A stretch of DNA of 64,000 bases from Dichomitus squalens LYAD-421 SS1 (Eukaryota > Basidiomycota > Agaricomycetes > Polyporales > Polyporaceae), in contig NW_006766922.1 of NCBI RefSeq assembly GCF_000275845.1, positions 65,403 through 129,402 of the forward strand, in the 5' to 3' direction. Of this stretch, positions 60,322-64,000 are shown piece after piece; within the stretch, counting starts at the first letter, position 1, and each line of letters begins with the position of its first letter. A model generated the notes under the pieces. The model saw nothing but the letters and a program-made list of their open reading frames with translations. It had not been told where the DNA came from and searched no databases. The position numbers and the translations under genes are program-made.

Positions 60322-62494
60322 CTACCTCAAGCTGGAGAGGGTGTAGCAGACGACGCCACGTTCGATGCGATCATGAACGTGAGCCGCTGAGGTCCGCCAC
60401 ATATCTCGTTGACTGCGCAATATGAGCATGCAAACATAAGCAAAACACATTAAAAACTCACTGTTCCCAGCGCAATGGTTCGTGCATTCGTTCCAGGTGA
60501 CAAGGTCCATGGTCGCGCCGTTGCGCATCTCGTTGTCGCAGTAGCACTCGTCAGAATACTCGGCACCAGCAAGGGAGAAGCCCCGCGACGCGCAGAATCC
60601 AGCGCACACCGCGCGCGTCATGTTCGGGCTCGTCGTCGACGCGCCGGTGAGCGCGCGGCCACTCGTGCCCTCAGCAATGCATCCGAGCTCCGTCCAACCT
60701 GTAGGAATGGGTGTCTGAGCGGGGACGAGGGCGGGCGTTGGCGCATTCGGGTCAGGGCAGGCCGGCTTCACGACGGTGCCGTTCCACAGAGGGTTGCATC
60801 CAGGTAGGATTGTAAGGGGCGCGTTGAAGCCGATCTCTTCGTCGACGATATCAGTCTCAAGGACGCAAGCGGACGCGGATGCCTGATCGAATACCGCGGC
60901 GAGGACGGGGCAGTCCATGACGTTGCCATTAGCGTTGGGGCAATTGTCGAGAGCGTTCTGGAGAAGGTCGACGTCCCATCCGTTCGTGAAGTCGCCATGA
61001 TGGCCGTATCCGCTTGTGTCGCCGTTCGCAAGAACCCAGGTCCCGGGGCCCCAGTAGTCGAACTGGTCGACTTGGACGAGCATCTCATAGAAGAGGGAGA
61101 CGAGGTGGACAGGGTGACTGTCGGGACAGTCTCCACTGTTGAAATTCTGAATGGGGTAGGAGAGGTGTGACTTGTGATCCGACGAGTCGAGGTTGACGCC
61201 GTCCCAGCAGGAAGGGAAAAAGACTTCGGCCCGCATGCCGTCCGGGCAGTTGTGGTCGAAGAAGTCCGGCCGCTCCGCCCAATCAGGATCATTGTCGTGA
61301 GCCCCACTGAAGTCTGAAAGGAACGACTAGTACGGCTTTACATAGAAAGAATGACTACGTACCTTGGCAGACAAAACTTATGGCTTGGTCGGCGAAGCTG
61401 GACGCATTGTAGGACCGCCTTTCAGTGTCTCCAGCAAGCATCTACGCGCATACAAATGAGCCACGACTGTCTGGAGGTGCTTCAATGACAGATGATCTCA
61501 CCCGCAACCCCTTAGGGAAAGCTTTGATAGGTTGGTTGAGAGGGCCAGGACGCTGCAAGTAATAGATATTGAAGCTGGTGGCTGAGGCAATTCGTCAGCG
61601 GTTGTCGAGTAATGAGAACCACAAGGTGAGCTCTGTGGCACTCAAGTCATGCACACAGGATATCCAGTGATGTTCCTCTTTGCCGGGAGGTGATACACGG
61701 TGAATTTCGTGCACGCCATCACCGCAAGCAGTCATTGGATTGGACACCTATCATTCAGCAACCGCAAGCCTATGTTGCGTGTCGGCACGTCCATCAACGG
61801 AACATCGTGCCGTATACCAGGCGAAGATGGGGGAGCGACTCTATCTGACTGCGAAGACGTTCTCGGCGATGGAGCGAGCTCTGGACAGCCGGAAGCGAAC
61901 AAGGCCCCGAATAACATACCGCGAAAGCCATGTTCGCGGATCCGGTACTAGATCAAACCCTGTAGCTTAACTGGTTCGCGCAAAGCGTGCCGGCAGAAGC
62001 ACGATAGCATCTGCATCAAACTAGACGCAAGTCTTGCATACGTAACCGAGACGAGGAATACTCACGGATGGGTGTAAGCTGACCAGTCTGCTGGTCCCGA
62101 TGATATAGCTGAGGCTGCATGATGGTCAGTCATCACATCGAGATCATCCTAGTAGGACAAATGCAAGCAGTGCTTACAGCCCAATAGTTGCTTTTGTCGG
62201 GCTGGACGGGGATCGTGGTGCAGTTGCTCTGGACGAGGTCGTCCGGGTCGTAGACCTCCTTGAAGCGACTAGCACCGACGACTGAGTGAACGTGGCCTCC
62301 AATCTGAAGGAAGCATCTTTAAATGTCAGTTATACGGCAAATGTGGCGGCGCGAATTACCGAGTTGGGGGAGACGACTGGGTCAAGGCGCGTCGTCACGA
62401 TGGGCGGAGTACCGCCAAAGATCCAGTACTGTGCTCTGGCGACGGTGACGACTGCGGCGAGAGACAAGAGTTTGGAGAAGGCGATGACGGCCAT
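60322..62494 (-). CDS. Secreted DUF1996 protein with C-terminal (incomplete) WSC domain
   Basis: Seven exons (62494-62360, 62303-62178, 62114-62066, 61581-61502, 61441-61363, 61313-60462, 60386-60322) give 461 residues. A cleavable signal peptide (MAVIAFSKLLSLAAVVTVARA) is followed by a DUF1996 domain (about 30-320). Hallmarks seen: the HVHSVVG start, YWAPQLYHRD, FPKGLRMLAGD, and PSCWDGVNLDSSDHKSHLSY. A Pro/Thr linker leads to a WSC domain (about 370-440) with GCIAEG, CAGFC, GAEYSDECYCDN and CTNHCAGN. The usual WSC ending with CGGxxRL is missing. Instead a 22-residue basic tail follows intron 6. DUF1996-WSC proteins are extracellular and common in wood-decay and plant-associated basidiomycetes; WSC domains bind carbohydrate. 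The exact function is unknown. The last exon is the least certain part of the model. Confidence 0.88.
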
Positions 62495-63459
62495 GACTCA
62501 AGCGACGGAAGGACTCAGGGGAGTTTCTCCTGGGGACTGAGTGCAACTCGTGGACATCTTATATAGGCGAGCAATCGTGAAGTAAACCATCTCTGCAACA
62601 CGGCCACGCTTCAGCAGAATCATGAAAACATGAAGGCTAAGCACGGCTCATGACGAGCGAAAACTCATCTGATTCTCGGAGACAGTAGAAGTTCAGTAAG
62701 TTTCAGCGCCGCAACTGTTTCCCCCGACGGTCTGTCTTGATGACAGTAAGGCATTGGTCGAACAAAGAGTAGGCTTACGGCAAGACCTCTTCTGGGAAGA
62801 TTCTTTGAGCTCTTGAGCACATGCATGCACCTCAGTCGGTTTTAGGCTTACGCCGTTGATGCAGCGCAATAGCATAACATGAATGCATGAGCAAGGAGAT
62901 CACCTGAGTATCATCCTTTGGGCAAAGGATGATTGTCTGTTAGAGTGACATGGCACGCGGACGGTCATCCTACACACCTGGTAACGACCCGCTTTGCTGT
63001 GTCCAGTAAACCGCTTCCCAATTCGCAAGGCGTCGGAGATTCTATGATAAGTCAGCAATCACATAGAGCTTGCGCGCTCCATGGACAGAAATAACATGAA
63101 CAAACTCTTCCGAGAAATGACGCCTCGTCGCACGCCGCTCGCAATCCTCAGTAGCACCAGGAAGGTTACAATAAACACAAGAAAACTACAATGTCATCGT
63201 TCGGCCGCAACTGCGTCTTACCGCCGCGGGCAACCGAGGAGAACTCAATCAAGTAAACGCGCGCAGCCACGCGGAGACATATGTCACGGCTCATATGTCG
63301 TGTCGACGGCGTCCTTTGAGCTTCGGTAGCTTGAAGAAAGTTCGCAAGATGACGTCCTGATACAAGGCACCCGTTTCCATCCATTATTGACCTTCTTACG
63401 GTACTACGGCCCTCCGGGCTTCTGCGAATTTCCGAAAGTAAAGTCCGCTATCTGTCCGC
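62495..63459. other. Intergenic, no gene seen
   Basis: About 960 bp between the start of the DUF1996-WSC gene and the stop of the dehydrogenase gene, both minus. It includes the promoter of the former and the 3' end of the latter. No further feature is supported. Confidence 0.4.
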
Positions 63460-64000
63460 CTACAAGCTCTCGAACGCCGCGTCGATGACAGTCTTTTGCT
63501 GAGCGGCGTACAATGACGCGATACCAGGAGCAGGCACCGCATCCTCCTTCCTACCTCTAAACGCGACTCTCTCCCGCCCGAGCCGCTTCAACACCACGTC
63601 GAGCCTCGGCTGGACGTGTGTCCACGCACCCTGATTCCGGGGCTCTTCCTGTAGCCAGACGATACTCTCGGCAGAATCGTAGCGCGCAAGGACGTCGTGC
63701 ACGGCGCGGAATGGGAATGGGCTCAGCTCTTCCACACGGATGAAGGCGACCTTCCCTTCAAGCTGCCGCTTCTGTCGTTCTTTCACAAGGTCGTAGTAGA
63801 GCTTTCCTGACAGAAGCACGACCCGAGACACGTCAGCGGGGTTCGCGATAGAGTCGTCGAGCACTGGGCGGAACTTCCGGCCCGACGAAAGCTCATCCAA
63901 CGACGAGGCAGCAGCCTGCAAAGCAATGAGGATATGACAGTTGAGAACGCATCGTGAGAACGTGAAGCATGGGTGTGACTACGCACAGGGAGACGAAGTA
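63460..64000 (-). CDS. 2-oxoacid dehydrogenase E1, DHTKD1-like, C-terminal part (runs off window)
   Basis: The last exon is 63915-63460, preceded by a 71-nt intron (63986-63916) and the end of another exon up to the window edge (64000-63987), whose last bases encode an LRLP-like end. The visible C-terminal about 155 residues contain FRPVLDDS, SRVVLLSGKLYYDLVKERQK, FIRVEELSPFPF, VWLQEEPRNQGAWTHVQPR and VPAPGIASLYAAQQ. These match the C-terminal lobe of thiamine-diphosphate E1 subunits of the 2-oxoglutarate dehydrogenase family. The EEPxNxGAW and VPAPGI variants fit the 2-oxoadipate dehydrogenase branch (DHTKD1, lysine and tryptophan catabolism) better than the citric-acid-cycle enzyme. It is mitochondrial, forming a complex with E2 and E3. 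The N terminus and active-site residues are outside the window. Confidence 0.9.

Overview
This is a nuclear genomic window from a filamentous basidiomycete, most likely an Agaricomycete and possibly a polypore. The evidence is many genes broken by about 50-60 nt GT-AG introns, a fungal P-type H+-ATPase, a polo kinase, a UGGT, a DUF1996-WSC secreted protein, and basidiomycete-type Ser/Pro-rich proteins. The lineage below Basidiomycota is inferred. The window contains two assembly gaps (runs of N at 10755-11271 and 21856-22208). No rRNA or CRISPR was seen. One tRNA (intron-containing tRNA-His) is present.

Layout. 1-2.8 kb: promoter region and a two-exon Pro/Ser-rich protein (+). 4.7-17.5 kb: an accessory, duplicated region. 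It has a head-to-head pair of long-helix/coiled-coil genes (5602-7088 minus; 7915-9567 plus, with a central hydrophobic segment), a 754-bp TA-flanked terminal-inverted-repeat element, a broken polo-box fragment (about 11.6-12.1 kb), a gene scrap, an intact short-chain dehydrogenase (minus), a second copy of the noncoding flank, and a decayed paralog of the first coiled-coil gene. 16.7-20.3 kb: the intact polo-like kinase (minus) and tRNA-His (+). 21.1-22.7 kb: more copies of the inverted-repeat element around the second gap. 23.2-30 kb: two tandem F-box/LRR-like paralogs (+), each followed tail-to-tail by matching minus-strand coding remnants. 30.6-33.9 kb: plasma-membrane H+-ATPase (minus), with about 7 kb of gene-poor DNA upstream. 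40.9-45.9 kb: two tandem paralogs (minus) with SANT/Myb-like helical modules and a C-terminal SUMO-interaction-like motif. 46.7-50.9 kb: a 1344-residue low-complexity protein (minus). 53.3-59.7 kb: UDP-glucose:glycoprotein glucosyltransferase (+, 27 exons). 60.3-62.5 kb: DUF1996-WSC protein (minus). 63.5-64 kb: the 3' end of a DHTKD1-like 2-oxoacid dehydrogenase E1 (minus), running off the window.

Most genes are unrelated housekeeping functions: cell cycle, proton pumping, ER glycoprotein quality control, lysine catabolism. The exciting part is 4.7-17.5 kb. A segment carrying a coiled-coil gene, its downstream flank and the 3' half of the polo gene appears to have been duplicated. In the distal copy a divergent partner gene with a ClyA-family-like layout (helices, hydrophobic segment, helices) sits head-to-head with the coiled-coil gene. 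I propose it as a candidate two-component alpha-helical membrane-acting system. This is an inference from architecture, not from a database match. All exon boundaries given here were derived by hand from splice signals, reading phase and family expectation.
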